A stretch of 23,723 nt of DNA, taken from positions 1 through 23,723 of IMG/VR virus record IMGVR_UViG_3300042328_000146, one strand, 5' to 3'. The notes beneath the pieces were generated by a model. It was not told the DNA's origin. It did not search any database and was given only the letters and a program-made list of their open reading frames with translations. This stretch comes from a virus. Positions 16,001 to 21,700 of this stretch are shown piece after piece (position 1 is the stretch's first letter; every line of letters starts with the position of its first letter). The translations under genes were made by a program, and so were the position numbers.

Positions 16001-18361
16001 TTCTGAAAATTCTGGAAGCAAGGCTTGATAAGAATCAGACAAGCTTGATGTAATTGTTCCAGTTGCCATTACTTCTGTTTTTAATAATTTAATTTCTGCC
16101 TCTGACTGCATTGCTATTGCTGCTGTCATTGCATGCCACTTTGCTGCCTCTTGAGCAACTATACCAGTCGATGTTCCGTTTACAGATGTAACACCTGGAA
16201 TCTTTGGAAGATCTGCGTTCATATAGGCTTGAGGGTTTTTGCCAATTCTAACGTTTACTGGTCCTGCTCCTGGAACTGTTCCAAATATTGTCCCCATCTG
16301 TTGTGTTTGAGCAGGAATCATGTGAGACATATCTCTTGAGTATGAATCTCCAACTAATGGATTATTTTTATCAACATATCTTGGCGTTCCGCCTGGAGTT
16401 CCCGCTGCAATTACTCCTCCTGCAACTGTTGAGATGCTTGGTTGCACTGCAACTTGCGCTGTAGATGCTGCTACCTGAAGATTATCAAATGATGCTGCAA
16501 GAGTATTTACTGCATTTGTTAATACAACTGTTGCTTCTGTATCTGAATAGAATGATGTAGCAAGACCTTTTGCTGCTGCATCTGCCGCTAATATTTCTGG
16601 AGTAAGGAGCTTAAACCCATGTCCTCCTGTAGCCATTTGTCTTAAAGAGAATATTCCCTTTGTGACATAACCAATAAAGTTGGCCATTACACCAGTCAAC
16701 ATAATTAGTGGTCCAGCAAAAGCTGTTAGTCCACCAAGTGCATTTAAGAATGTTTTAACTGGGCCTGGAAGCCCTTGGAAAAACTTAATGATTCCATCTA
16801 CTACATTTAAAACCTTTGTGCTAATTCTTAAAAATTGTTCTCCTACTGAAGCAAGGTCTGCTTGGACTGAAGCCCATGCTCTTTTAAATTGTCCTGAAGC
16901 GGACTCTGTCATCATAGTTAATTCTCGAGCAGAGATATTTGCAAGATCTGTAGCGCTTGCTTTCATTAAATCCATTACCTGAAGAGTTTGAGATCCTTCT
17001 TTACCCAGGTTTTCAAATAGGGCTGACATTCTTGCATACTGGAACTTACCAAACAACTGTTCAATTGCTCTTGACTTGCTTAGGGGATCTAGTCTATCTA
17101 AAGCTGCCTGAAGGTCTGTAATTGTTTCAGTTAAATTTCCCGCATTAGATGTTACAATCTTATCTATATCTATACCAAAGCCGAAGAACATTTCTTTAGC
17201 AACCTTTGTTGGGTTGATAAGAGATGCCATTGCTGACTTAATTGCGTTAGCACCTTCTGATGCATTAACTCCGCCTTCTTTCATTGCAGTTAGATACAAT
17301 GCTAAATCTTTTACATCTCCACCTAGAGACTTTACAACTGGACCTGCTTTAGGAATTGCTTCAACTAAATCTTGAAGAGATGTAGAAGTCTGGTTTTCAA
17401 CAGCGTTAAGGAAGTCAATTGATTGTGTAAGTTCGTCAGTGCTTGACTTAAATGCATTTTGAATAGCAAGAGTTGCCTTCATTGCTTCTTGCCTGTCAAC
17501 TTCACCAAGGATTGAAAGTCTGCTTGTCTGTCTTGTAGCTTCTAAAAGGTTTCCGCCTTCTTGTCCTGTTGCAGCAAGGTCAGCTGCTAATGCGATAGTT
17601 TCTTTGTATGCAATTCCGTATGCTCCAGCAATTTCTCTTGCTGTTTCGGAAACATCTTTTCTTACTTTTGCTAGCTCTGAAGATGATGTTGCACTTAGTC
17701 CGCCGTAAACCTTTGTAAGTCTTACAAGCTCTTGATCTGCTTCTTTAAATGCTTTTTGTGCAGCCATTCCAAATGCTGCAAGAGGAACTGTTAATCCTAC
17801 TGTTAGCTGACGACCAGCCCACTGGGTATTCTTACCCCAATTGATAAGCTGATTAGATCCATCAAGCATTACCTTATTCATGATAGAAAGCTCTTGTCTT
17901 GCAATTGCCGTCTTGTTCTTTATTTCATCAAGGCCTTTTGCAACCATAACGTTGTACTGCATTAGGCCTTGTGCGTTTTTGCCAATAGGCTGAATGATTG
18001 CATTCTCTAGCATTACCTGTTGCTTAGCAAGGTCTCTAATTAGACTGCTTGTTTTCTTTGTATGCCCACTCCAGGCGTTGTAGTATTCTCCTAGCTTGAG
18101 TCTGCCTCTATCTAGGTTTTTACCAAATTTTTCTACGTCTGACGTAAGCGATACAAAGTGTGATGAAAACTGTCCTGTTGATCGCATAGTTTCTGCGAAG
18201 GACTTATTCATTACAGCAATTTGATTTGCTAGTTTGGCGTTAGTTCCCGCCGTTGTTTCTTGTAATTTTACGAGTTGGGCAGTAACCGCAGCAAGCTGAG
18301 TTCTTAAACTCGTGAAGTCTGCGTTGGCGGTAATATTGGTGGTGATTAAATTATCTGCCAT
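10067..18361 (-). CDS. Tape measure protein, very long, with internal folded inserts
   Basis: A 2764-residue protein. Residues about 1-600 match a TP901-type tape measure core: N-terminal helices, SNQLINWGKNTQWAGRQLTV, VGLTVPLAAFGMAA, then a hydrophobic stretch near 545-580 (LGGLTAFAGPLIMLTGVMAN). Residues 907-975 and 1795-1815 carry linker motifs typical of such proteins (GGIVPGTGNTD, GGEVPVVLTPGEAVIP, VVGEKGPELFVP), and a third VGDRGPEM copy lies at about 2664. A globular, charged region from about 980 to 1790 includes a kinase-like segment (listed separately). Hydrophobic helices follow near 1845-1900 and 1965-1990, then a long coiled coil at about 2280-2480. The protein sets tail length and is ejected with DNA. 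At the usual 1.5 angstrom per residue the tail would be near 400 nm, less if the inserts are folded. The start is nine bases after the chaperone stop, with only a weak AGAG upstream. Confidence 0.93.
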   Translation of the reverse strand: MADNLITTNITANADFTSLRTQLAAVTAQLVKLQETTAGTNAKLANQIAVMNKSFAETMRSTGQFSSHFVSLTSDVEKFGKNLDRGRLKLGEYYNAWSGHTKKTSSLIRDLAKQQVMLENAIIQPIGKNAQGLMQYNVMVAKGLDEIKNKTAIARQELSIMNKVMLDGSNQLINWGKNTQWAGRQLTVGLTVPLAAFGMAAQKAFKEADQELVRLTKVYGGLSATSSSELAKVRKDVSETAREIAGAYGIAYKETIALAADLAATGQEGGNLLEATRQTSRLSILGEVDRQEAMKATLAIQNAFKSSTDELTQSIDFLNAVENQTSTSLQDLVEAIPKAGPVVKSLGGDVKDLALYLTAMKEGGVNASEGANAIKSAMASLINPTKVAKEMFFGFGIDIDKIVTSNAGNLTETITDLQAALDRLDPLSKSRAIEQLFGKFQYARMSALFENLGKEGSQTLQVMDLMKASATDLANISARELTMMTESASGQFKRAWASVQADLASVGEQFLRISTKVLNVVDGIIKFFQGLPGPVKTFLNALGGLTAFAGPLIMLTGVMANFIGYVTKGIFSLRQMATGGHGFKLLTPEILAADAAAKGLATSFYSDTEATVVLTNAVNTLAASFDNLQVAASTAQVAVQPSISTVAGGVIAAGTPGGTPRYVDKNNPLVGDSYSRDMSHMIPAQTQQMGTIFGTVPGAGPVNVRIGKNPQAYMNADLPKIPGVTSVNGTSTGIVAQEAAKWHAMTAAIAMQSEAEIKLLKTEVMATGTITSSLSDSYQALLPEFSEITSMAAQETALIVKQLQQSKITADEARIKVIQLNATVEAMLAETAQKIAAGQGRSVNLTTVPLTSQPVVDPVTGKSNMKEMFHKGSTKTLVDKIARALGGVRTSGAGYNIETTKPKFNKGGIVPGTGNTDTYHTTAEAGSFVINKKSTQENMPIISKLIGGTPTFRNSGGEVPVVLTPGEAVIPAEIAQRDPGLMLQLNGGPGNTSGMGRAFGGELSMNMFNGLKDWLARNTDPNYDASVKNRVVLHDSAVLNHLGFSEDESINMAKRDFEEAILKSTDPKTGKVNRAKYKQIRIMQARAMQDYIDMQGLGRTNSKGEKVNYRDILRQDRPGELDRGSRPQIPAIKPTRALVEKLMSRMDIDQVNLQKVMNGFVRADGTFDYASEHMDPDRDLFTRENGVVKSNRTTGNAYNAQAGTRTINEFTNWLRQMTRGKFQDRVPLNQSTAQYTADQLAKELKYGKASQLMKRLPAIQKGHMMTAMMRLLLTRGKRLPLQEPISANSGGEIPGKFAQRLFGGGKALFLGMPRSIKQVEAQRAAKVAMEKASQAVKDSRFSKTPVTDYDELLEPTSGRSFPVSGIGGVYSKNGEKVFVKPVLDEKAALAEIRATEIARDVHGLQTPNQRVVVMRDPTDRRGSRTLLALESKYNPDIANQDGKFTVDQYFRQLVASSLRGDKDLGRGNLSGNILADVGPAGVFATASGPRDYSATMPSFKQQAMINLLGVKGSNTKKFFAEATSDIPRGMTPDQYNDRMLQEIESALPKLKQTISRFDLNTEEKVIYNAMITRLSDARRKTYQDLHGIHSSVTMSPEKTMTPAAIAKMLAADELKRRQKGHSVSLSDNAFKTPENGFNIGGLIGNVLKGKAMHRIGAGFGPTGAPKPSMYESAPWGVNSLSIEMADKLFANTGLRKHTQKLFYDKFAAALAKEKPYGYVKDAKGSLKNALEPDVLDSVIRSAASDLVGDRNIIKQLSPIDKDILRNKYLNWDSKKDTPLTESLKKIIFGLEKREMGGPVNAGQPYVVGEKGPELFVPRNSGGIVPNGYMNGGSVKNGYMKGGNIAMLGASLVPMLISSKIANPLLQTIMQTLSFIIPQMMMTAMMQTKAEGAQGRVGGLMSKIPASAKTPIFSTARGTKVAGEMLEDGTYAKGGRMLNRYGAALQNSAKSGSAVTRTLGRIGMGLTRLNVGLAVATGAFIVINKRIRDHNEHLRVGVTQYGLTEEAAKKAGLKFTDYNSKLADTVKNIEAIRERNQFLYESMQDAGLPISMTIEEYKKLKKEVKEVYTDQIKLINQSKESELPQVAIDIKTALMAAGMSADDASKKIFAMFKLSEKGEKAGAFTVGNRAFRNIKTGQDAAVAAINNYVPASAEGGREGAQAVNTGLTAIDAGIIDMIEQSKKAAREDKSGNTKVLTQYQAQEAMLQKLNKLESSKAVLTAKTRAEMIKQSPELKKIINPMDTVVSLFEKMNLAAKGFTGDLSKLGAEAVSTLSKVADAISEATVAANKEGLLKQQYIDLKKLTDQQKALMQAAKGQTAQQQINTREQLKGLQKQIDANNKLAEARLKALDAAKQEGDIARQIAKAQAAYEAALATGNTAAAQQASLDIQGLQSDQQYNSQKKAIEDALKLANAPLEAKIKLINDGQQKLSDNASLAAEKLGSLNARIDKQKQKIDDVNQAMVTLALNAAAAGKSIEDYIKFGTDEDKNAGKVDAAGLVGAVRTAKPGTVPEFKQPTHPKGVKTPIDVGTQALGIMGGVEGAITKGLSSKGIQMGSGDIIINGKTMDVSPSKATAKIGFVPTTLGPSAGAYAGSTLIHPSSLIAAGASEISTGRGSTWVGVEFADKNGKKWKVTSDAGRSGQLSVQPVKAGYGTMKLNPQVPTIVGDRGPEMAFGGMIIPNMAKVPYASPRYDVKQASKMFEPMRDSGVGQGVINYTQNIYASPGMNEDQLISKAKVAAYEFLQANIKTNAKMKGNPMNVGIKNT
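12843..12902 (-). repeat. Two imperfect 30-base tandem repeats inside the tape measure gene
   Basis: Units 12843-12872 and 12873-12902 agree at 24 of 30 positions. They encode successive ten-residue units, GGIVPNGYMN and GGSVKNGYMK, followed by a third GGN start. They lie in the glycine-rich linker between the folded insert and the hydrophobic helices of the tape measure. This in-frame tandem duplication looks like a flexible spacer. Confidence 0.75.
13500..14315 (-). other. Kinase-like folded segment embedded in the tape measure (about residues 1350-1620)
   Basis: Within the tape measure the residues follow the order expected of a HipA/PI3K-like kinase fold. There is a glycine-containing strand and lysine (GGVYSKNGEKVFVKP, K1380), a helix with glutamate (E1391 in LAEIRATEIAR), a hinge-like LLALES (E1430), a hydrophobic helix (YFRQLVASSL), then G1460-D1461-K1462-D1463-LGRG-N1468 and N1472-I-L-A-D1476. 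D1463 and N1468 have the D+5=N spacing of a catalytic loop; the second metal aspartate could be D1476 or D1491. Helices follow to about 1620. The reading is by eye with no alignment, so the fold is a hypothesis. If right, the domain could enter the host with the tape measure and act on a host target or nucleotide. Confidence 0.4.
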
Positions 18362-18370
18362 ATGTATATG

Positions 18371-19032
18371 TTACTCTATTCGGTATCCTAATCCTGCGTT
18401 AATGCCGAAACCAGCTTCTGCTGCAAGACCACCTTGTAATGAAACAACATCATCTGCTGATGTGGTTATACCAAGTGCTCTTCTTCTGACATCTTCGAAG
18501 GATGATCCCTCCTCATTATTACTGCTTTCATCTAAATCAACACCTTGAATCGAAGCTAGGAATTTCCTTTTTTCTGATTCCGTTTTTTGCATTGACTTAA
18601 AAGTCTGGACCATCTCTGGCATTGAAAGATTATCTTCTAGTTCTTCGTAATTTTTCCAATTACCTAGAAGAAATACTTCCCCCTCTAAAGCGGCTAGATC
18701 TAGTTCTGACCAGCCAGAACCGCTGCCGCTAGTAGGTTTGGGTCGTCCATCTTAATCCCCCCGCATACTTCTAGAATGCGATTGATGGTTGGAACGTCAA
18801 GTGTGTCTTCAAATGCGTCTTTGTCTGCTACAAGATCTGGAAGCTGCTTTTTTAGTGCTACCCCACAGGCCTCAATAAGGATTGTTAGTGTTTCATCTTC
18901 TGATGTTACTTCTTGTGTTCTTTGAATGACCTTCATAAACTCACGTAGCTCTTTAATTGTTAAAGGCTTGAGCTTAACTGTTGCGCCATTTTGTAGTTGA
19001 ATTTCTTCAACATCGTATACTGTTGTTGCCAT
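18371..19032 (-). CDS. Tail assembly chaperone, long form made by -1 frameshift (G-T type)
   Basis: Joins 19032-18736 (99 codons of the short chaperone) to 18736-18371 in the -1 frame, giving 220 residues. The slip occurs at C CCA AAC (18742-18736). The added part begins PTSGSGSGWSELDLAALEGE and ends GLGYRIE. It contains a charged helical segment (FKSMQKTESEKRKFLASI) and a glycine/alanine-rich end. In siphoviruses the short form binds the tape measure in many copies, while the rarer extended form recruits tail tube subunits. The -1 frame is open from just upstream of the slip to its stop, ten bases before the tape measure start, and its own first ATG (18622) has no clear ribosome site. Position, frame direction and sequence all support the fusion. 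Confidence 0.88.
18689..18730 (-). promoter_or_regulatory. Frameshift-stimulating RNA structure
   Basis: Five bases after the slippery site, AGCGGC (18730-18725) can pair with GCCGCT (18694-18689). Nested inside is a perfect hairpin, GTTCTG (18720-18715) with CAGAAC (18708-18703), around a 6-base loop. The 0-frame stop codon (18702-18700) lies within the structure. The spacer and nested stems match the usual design of -1 frameshift stimulators; pairing was found by eye. Confidence 0.65.
18700..19032 (-). CDS. Tail assembly chaperone, short form (G type)
   Basis: A 110-residue protein that starts with a beta segment (VYDVEEIQLQNGATVKLKPL). It continues with acidic helices (TIKELREFMKVIQRTQEV, DAFEDTLDVPTINRILEVCG) and ends LLAAAVLAGQN before TAG. 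This mix of a small strand domain and helices, immediately before the tape measure, is typical of the chaperone that coats the tape measure during tail assembly and is absent from the virion. A strong ribosome site (AGGAGG, six bases from the ATG) and an extended -10 promoter lie upstream, after the tail tube terminator. A fraction of ribosomes should shift frame at codons 98-99 to make the long form. Confidence 0.85.
   Translation of the reverse strand: MATTVYDVEEIQLQNGATVKLKPLTIKELREFMKVIQRTQEVTSEDETLTILIEACGVALKKQLPDLVADKDAFEDTLDVPTINRILEVCGGIKMDDPNLLAAAVLAGQN
18736..18742 (-). promoter_or_regulatory. Programmed -1 ribosomal frameshift slippery site, CCCAAAC
   Basis: The heptamer C CCA AAC is in the 0 frame of the short chaperone (codons for P98 and N99) and fits X XXY YYZ exactly. 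Slipping back one base re-pairs CCC AAA and enters the open -1 frame. A -1 frame TAA lies about ten bases upstream, so this is the best-placed slip in the overlap; the upstream GGGGGG run would lead into that stop. Confidence 0.85.
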
Positions 19033-19058
19033 TTAATCCTCCTAGGATCGTCTTAATT

Positions 19059-19087
19059 ATTGTATCATATTCAAAATACAAGAGCAA
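19059..19087 (-). promoter_or_regulatory. Extended -10 promoter for the chaperone and tape measure operon
   Basis: On the minus strand TG-A-TACAAT (TACAAT at 19064-19059) forms an extended -10. At 17 bases upstream the -35 position reads TTGCTC (19087-19082), which keeps only TTG. The site lies directly after the tail tube terminator and before the AGGAGG of the chaperone. The predicted start of transcription is near 19052. Confidence 0.55.
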
Positions 19088-19090
19088 TAG

Positions 19091-19114
19091 AAAACCCCCC
19101 AATTTCTTGGGGGG
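19091..19114 (-). terminator. Intrinsic terminator of the major tail protein gene
   Basis: An 8-bp GC-rich stem, ccccccaa (19095-19102) with ttgggggg (19107-19114), encloses a 4-base loop and is followed on the minus strand by TTTT. It lies 22 bases after the stop of the tail tube gene and would isolate that highly expressed gene from the chaperones. Confidence 0.9.
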
Positions 19115-19136
19115 CTCTATTAATTAATTAAATTAA

Positions 19137-19874
19137 TTATGCTGATAGAACACGGTCTACGATGAAACCATATTCCTGGCCTGCGTGATCTGAGTTACCA
19201 GATGGTAGCAAACGGAATGTTACTGGGAATGTTGATGCTGCGTTACGAGCCAAAGAGAACTGTGACTGTTGTACAGAAAGAACACGACGTGCATAGTATA
19301 CACGCTCAGTCTTAGATTCTGCTACTGAAGTTGGTGCTTGACCAACTGCGATTAGCTGACGCTCTGTTGGTGCTTCACCAAGAGCTCCACCTGCGATACC
19401 TAGCTTCTTACCTGAAGCGGTAAGTGTTGATGATGCCTGACCAAATACGGCTAGAACGTTCTCAAGAGTACCTTCTGCCATTTCTGTTGCGATCATAACT
19501 TCCATTGACTCCTTGAAAAGCTTTGCTGTATCAAGAAGCTGATCTACTGTAACTGAACCGTATGATGGGTTGTATGTTACCTGAAGACCGTTGTTTGTGT
19601 AACCTACGTTACGGTAAAATGCACCCTTTGTGTCAAGGGCTGGTGATACCGCACCAGTTGCTGCTGTTGCTGTATCAACAAGATTCAAAGAATCTGTGTA
19701 TGATGTTTCTGCTTTAAATGCTGGGACTGTCTTATTCTTGTTTGCTGCAAATGCGTTTAGTACGCCTGCTGGTGCAGACTCTACGTAATCTGGGCTGGTG
19801 ATGTCTGTTACTGAAAGAAACAGTGGAGACGCACCGACAAGAATATTTCTAGCATTACCAATATTTTGTGCCAT
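19137..19874 (-). CDS. Major tail tube protein
   Basis: A 245-residue protein of mixed beta and short helix content, rich in Ala, Thr, Ser and Val, with no membrane segment. Motifs such as ETSYTDSLNLVDTATAATG and FPVTFRLLPSGNSDHAGQEY agree with a tail tube subunit. Its position, between the neck genes and the frameshifted chaperones plus tape measure, is the standard place for this gene. It has an AGGAGG ribosome site, its own promoter candidate and a strong terminator, all consistent with very high expression. Codons end in C more often and arginine is mostly CGT, unlike the AGA-rich fibre and tape measure genes and like the capsid gene. Confidence 0.85.
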   Translation of the reverse strand: MAQNIGNARNILVGASPLFLSVTDITSPDYVESAPAGVLNAFAANKNKTVPAFKAETSYTDSLNLVDTATAATGAVSPALDTKGAFYRNVGYTNNGLQVTYNPSYGSVTVDQLLDTAKLFKESMEVMIATEMAEGTLENVLAVFGQASSTLTASGKKLGIAGGALGEAPTERQLIAVGQAPTSVAESKTERVYYARRVLSVQQSQFSLARNAASTFPVTFRLLPSGNSDHAGQEYGFIVDRVLSA

Positions 19875-19899
19875 GTTGTAAAACCTCCTGTTAAATAAA

Positions 19900-19928
19900 T
19901 ATATATATATTGACTTACTTTAAATCAA
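19900..19928 (-). promoter_or_regulatory. Candidate promoter for the major tail protein gene
   Basis: On the minus strand TTGATT (19928-19923), a 17-base spacer and TATATA (19905-19900) lie in an alternating AT run. TATATT two bases further gives a closer -10 but a 19-base spacer. The AGGAGG ribosome site follows. The 113-base gap that holds it has no clear terminator, so read-through from the neck genes is also likely. Confidence 0.45.
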
Positions 19929-19987
19929 GCTGGCTAGGCTCATTTCCTCTTATGTCCAATTTTACTGGATTAACCCTTTAAAAGCAA

Positions 19988-20497
19988 CTAGGCAAATCTA
20001 CCTAGTCCGTCGGTGACCCTGGAGTACTTGACCTCTAGTATTACGTCTGATGACAAAAAGCCCTGAAGTTCAAGGGATGGGTCAATTGGAGAAGTTTCTG
20101 TAATATGAATGCTGTGGAAAATTAACTTGTTTGTGGTCTTTAAAGAATTGACATCTTTTGCAGATTCGTCCATTCTTCTAAACAGGTCAGTCATTAGGTT
20201 TCTTATCTCATATATCTCTGTTATATCTGTTGAGTATATGGTAAACAAAACTTTTTCGCAGCATATCAGCCAGTTCTCTTCATAGGACATTCCGATCTTG
20301 TCATATACGATATGCTTTTTACCGTTTAGGAATTGATCCATTTCTGGTAATTGCTGAACTGGAATAATAGGGACTATCTCAGATCCTAGATTATCTGAGT
20401 AGTAGTCGTCTGGATCAAATAGTCCAGTAAGTTTTAATTGGGTCCACAAGAACTTGCGAAGCTCAAACATTGCGTCTATTTTATAATCTGCTGTCAT
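19988..20497 (-). CDS. Tail terminator candidate (neck/tail joining protein)
   Basis: A 169-residue alpha/beta protein. The N-terminal helix (MFELRKFLWTQLKLTG) is followed by strands such as GMSYEENWLICCEKVLFTIYST and a helix (IYEIRNLMTDLFRRMDE). The end returns to strand (LEVKYSRVTDGLGRF). This order resembles tail terminator proteins (lambda gpU / SPP1 gp17 type), which cap the tube and join it to the head. The place just before the tail tube gene agrees. It overlaps the previous gene by four bases (ATGA) and has GGAGGG five bases before its ATG. The family assignment rests on position and general shape rather than on a diagnostic motif. Confidence 0.65.
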   Translation of the reverse strand: MTADYKIDAMFELRKFLWTQLKLTGLFDPDDYYSDNLGSEIVPIIPVQQLPEMDQFLNGKKHIVYDKIGMSYEENWLICCEKVLFTIYSTDITEIYEIRNLMTDLFRRMDESAKDVNSLKTTNKLIFHSIHITETSPIDPSLELQGFLSSDVILEVKYSRVTDGLGRFA

Positions 20498-21282
20498 AGT
20501 GACCCTCCAAATGATGAGCTTAGTGCTGCATCTGCCTGCACTCTTATTTTACCAGCACTGAAGCTATACTGCACCTTTTTAATATTAGTTGGTACACTCA
20601 ATGCTCTTGCTATCTTAGCATTAAATATTCTTTGAAACCCTGAAGACTTTATTGAGGAGTTTACTGGTTGCCCTCCAAAGAATCTTCCGTATGTGAGTGC
20701 AAATTGATTTGTTGCGGCCTTGCCTCCTGGCCTCTTTACTGTAACTGAAGTGCCTTTAGGCATAAAGACTGTTGCACCATCTAATTCAAATACTAAACGC
20801 TCTGCGGATCTTGGTCGAATTACTATGGGCATTCCTTCTTCCATTACGGAAGCTTTATTAGCAAATACATATCTATTCTTTTGTTTTTTATTTTTAGACG
20901 GTACTGTTGATTTAGATAGTTTAAAATCACGGCCTATTCTAAATGAAAGGCCTTCAGAATCTATTAGATATAGGTTGAAAAGCCTTGCTGTTGGGTTGCC
21001 AGTTTTATTCCACTCGTATACATGGTGAAGACTTTTAGGCTTTACTCTTGCTTGGGCATCAACGTACTGACCAAAATCTTTTTCTATTTGATTAAATATG
21101 GTTGTTTTAAATAAATTTTTAAATTCAGCATTTGTTGTTAGCTTGGCAATGACAGCTGCTTCATAATACAAGAATGCAGATACTTGAGCCACTGTGCTAT
21201 CCTTTATTACTCCTGGAACTGATCCTGCCATCAATCTTTCAAGACCGCTGGCTGTTTGTAATAATGCTACGCTACTGTCCAA
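20494..21282 (-). CDS. Neck or tail-completion protein candidate, TTG start
   Basis: A 262-residue protein with a helical N-terminal third (ALLQTASGLERL, YYEAAVIAKLTTNAEFKNLF). A strand-rich middle follows (ARLFNLYLIDSEGLSFRIGR, then a lysine-rich KNKKQKNRYVF), and the end is basic (RIFNAKIARALSVPTNIKKVQY). In order it falls between the head-closure and tail-terminator candidates, where HK97 gp10-like neck proteins are encoded, but no diagnostic motif is seen. The frame opens at TTG (21282) with AGG six bases upstream and overlaps the previous gene by 11 bases. The first in-frame ATG is at 21231 (residue 18), with a weak ribosome site, so the TTG start is preferred but not certain. Confidence 0.6.
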   Translation of the reverse strand: MDSSVALLQTASGLERLMAGSVPGVIKDSTVAQVSAFLYYEAAVIAKLTTNAEFKNLFKTTIFNQIEKDFGQYVDAQARVKPKSLHHVYEWNKTGNPTARLFNLYLIDSEGLSFRIGRDFKLSKSTVPSKNKKQKNRYVFANKASVMEEGMPIVIRPRSAERLVFELDGATVFMPKGTSVTVKRPGGKAATNQFALTYGRFFGGQPVNSSIKSSGFQRIFNAKIARALSVPTNIKKVQYSFSAGKIRVQADAALSSSFGGSL

Positions 21283-21700
21283 TTACCTGGTTCTCCGATC
21301 TTTTAACGGTTGTATTGTAACCAATAATTCCGCCCATCGGTTCTGTGATTGGAGTAACTCCCATTACCTCAAAGACTGTTGGCGTGTTGCTTGGAAAGTT
21401 AATTTCTTCCCATACAACAGTTCCGTCTAAATTTCTAATGTTTGTAATCTTTTCGTTAAATACTAATTTAGACGTAGTTCTTATTTGAATCATCTGATCA
21501 TTAACATATCTATTTGAAAAGGTTTGCTTGTCCCCAGATCTGCTAGCTGTAGAATTGCTAATTGTTCCTTTTGCACTGCATGCAACTGTTCTATTAAATT
21601 GCCAGTCTTTCTTTAAAGATCCCGTCGCTGGGTCCTGTGTTTCAAATTGCCTATATACATCAATAAGCATTGGAAGAACGGAGTCGACAAGATCATACAT
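21272..21700 (-). CDS. Head-closure (stopper) protein candidate
   Basis: A 142-residue, strand-rich protein. It begins MYDLVDSVLPMLIDVYRQ, then has beta segments (VACSAKGTISN, DQMIQIRTTSKLVFNEKITN) and the sequence VWEEINFPSNTPTVFEVMGV. Such small beta-barrel proteins after the adaptor gene are head-closure proteins (SPP1 gp16 / HK97 gp7-like) that seal the capsid exit and dock the tail. It starts with the TAATG overlap on the adaptor gene and ends 11 bases inside the next. The assignment rests on order, size and general fold and is moderately secure. Confidence 0.6.
   Translation of the reverse strand: MYDLVDSVLPMLIDVYRQFETQDPATGSLKKDWQFNRTVACSAKGTISNSTASRSGDKQTFSNRYVNDQMIQIRTTSKLVFNEKITNIRNLDGTVVWEEINFPSNTPTVFEVMGVTPITEPMGGIIGYNTTVKRSENQVIGQ

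Noticed and set aside
18757-18762. Run of six G as an alternative -1 frameshift site in the chaperone gene
   Set aside because: Slipping there leads within one codon to a TAA in the -1 frame, upstream of the open region; CCCAAAC is in frame and correctly placed.
19115-19136. TTAATTAA-type palindromes after the tail tube stop as a possible origin or attachment site
   Set aside because: Short AT-rich repeats of this sort also follow the capsid gene and are explained as stop-codon/terminator leader sequence; nothing else suggests an origin or integration site.
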